Source: Chloroflexota bacterium (lineage in GTDB: Bacteria; Chloroflexota; Limnocylindria; Limnocylindrales; CSP1-4). Taken from it: DNA of 12,094 nt. The translations under genes and the position numbers were made by a program. Below, piece by piece: positions 12,042-12,094 of this stretch (the first letter of the stretch is position 1; each line of letters begins with the position of its first letter). The stretch covers positions 1-12,094 of the forward strand of contig JAJYGO010000262.1 of the NCBI GenBank assembly GCA_021785115.1, written 5' to 3'. The notes under the pieces are model-generated. The model was given only the letters and a program-made list of their open reading frames with translations, did not search any database and was not told the DNA's origin.

Positions 12042-12094
12042 GCCCGGCAGCCCACAGGACCCGCGTGCCGCCCGGCCTGCGAGGGGTGTGTCGG

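Overview
The window is a very GC-rich stretch (roughly 70% by eye) from a free-living bacterium. High GC, an F420-dependent oxidoreductase, GTG starts, NDP-forming acyl-CoA ligase and OmpR-type two-component genes fit a Chloroflexota lineage (for example the Limnocylindria/Ellin6529 group) or an actinobacterium. The sequence alone does not decide between them. No tRNA, rRNA, CRISPR array, insertion sequence or phage gene is visible.

Left part (1-4035). The end of a membrane protein and a small two-helix membrane protein (+) face a soluble histidine kinase (-). Behind the kinase on the minus strand lie a strong intrinsic terminator, a promoter-like site, a divergent GlpP-like protein, a canonical GlpP (glycerol-3-phosphate-responsive antiterminator) and a hemerythrin-like protein. 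A 321-base gap rich in perfect palindromes separates the hemerythrin gene from a divergent plus-strand zinc-finger protein. The most unusual arrangement is a promoter-terminator-kinase leader directly downstream of two tandem GlpP-family genes, which resembles an attenuation/antitermination unit.

Middle part (4036-8149). A minus-strand pair, SRAP peptidase then a beta-alpha fused NDP-forming acyl-CoA synthetase, overlaps by 4 nt. The synthetase stop codon abuts the zinc-finger gene stop codon with no gap. Divergent from SRAP is a plus-strand F420-dependent LLM-class oxidoreductase. Between them lies a tandem duplication of about 44 bp, itself built from about 22-bp subunits.

Right part (8226-12041). 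A DUF885 metallopeptidase-like protein (+) is followed by a cluster of three inverted repeats, two of them mutually exclusive, and then an OmpR-family response regulator and a membrane histidine kinase separated by 3 nt. The last 53 bases hold nothing recognisable.

The genes look like small independent units (stress and oxygen sensing, DNA-adduct repair, acyl-CoA energy metabolism, F420 redox chemistry, signalling) rather than one pathway. The glpP pair has no glycerol-metabolism gene beside it here.
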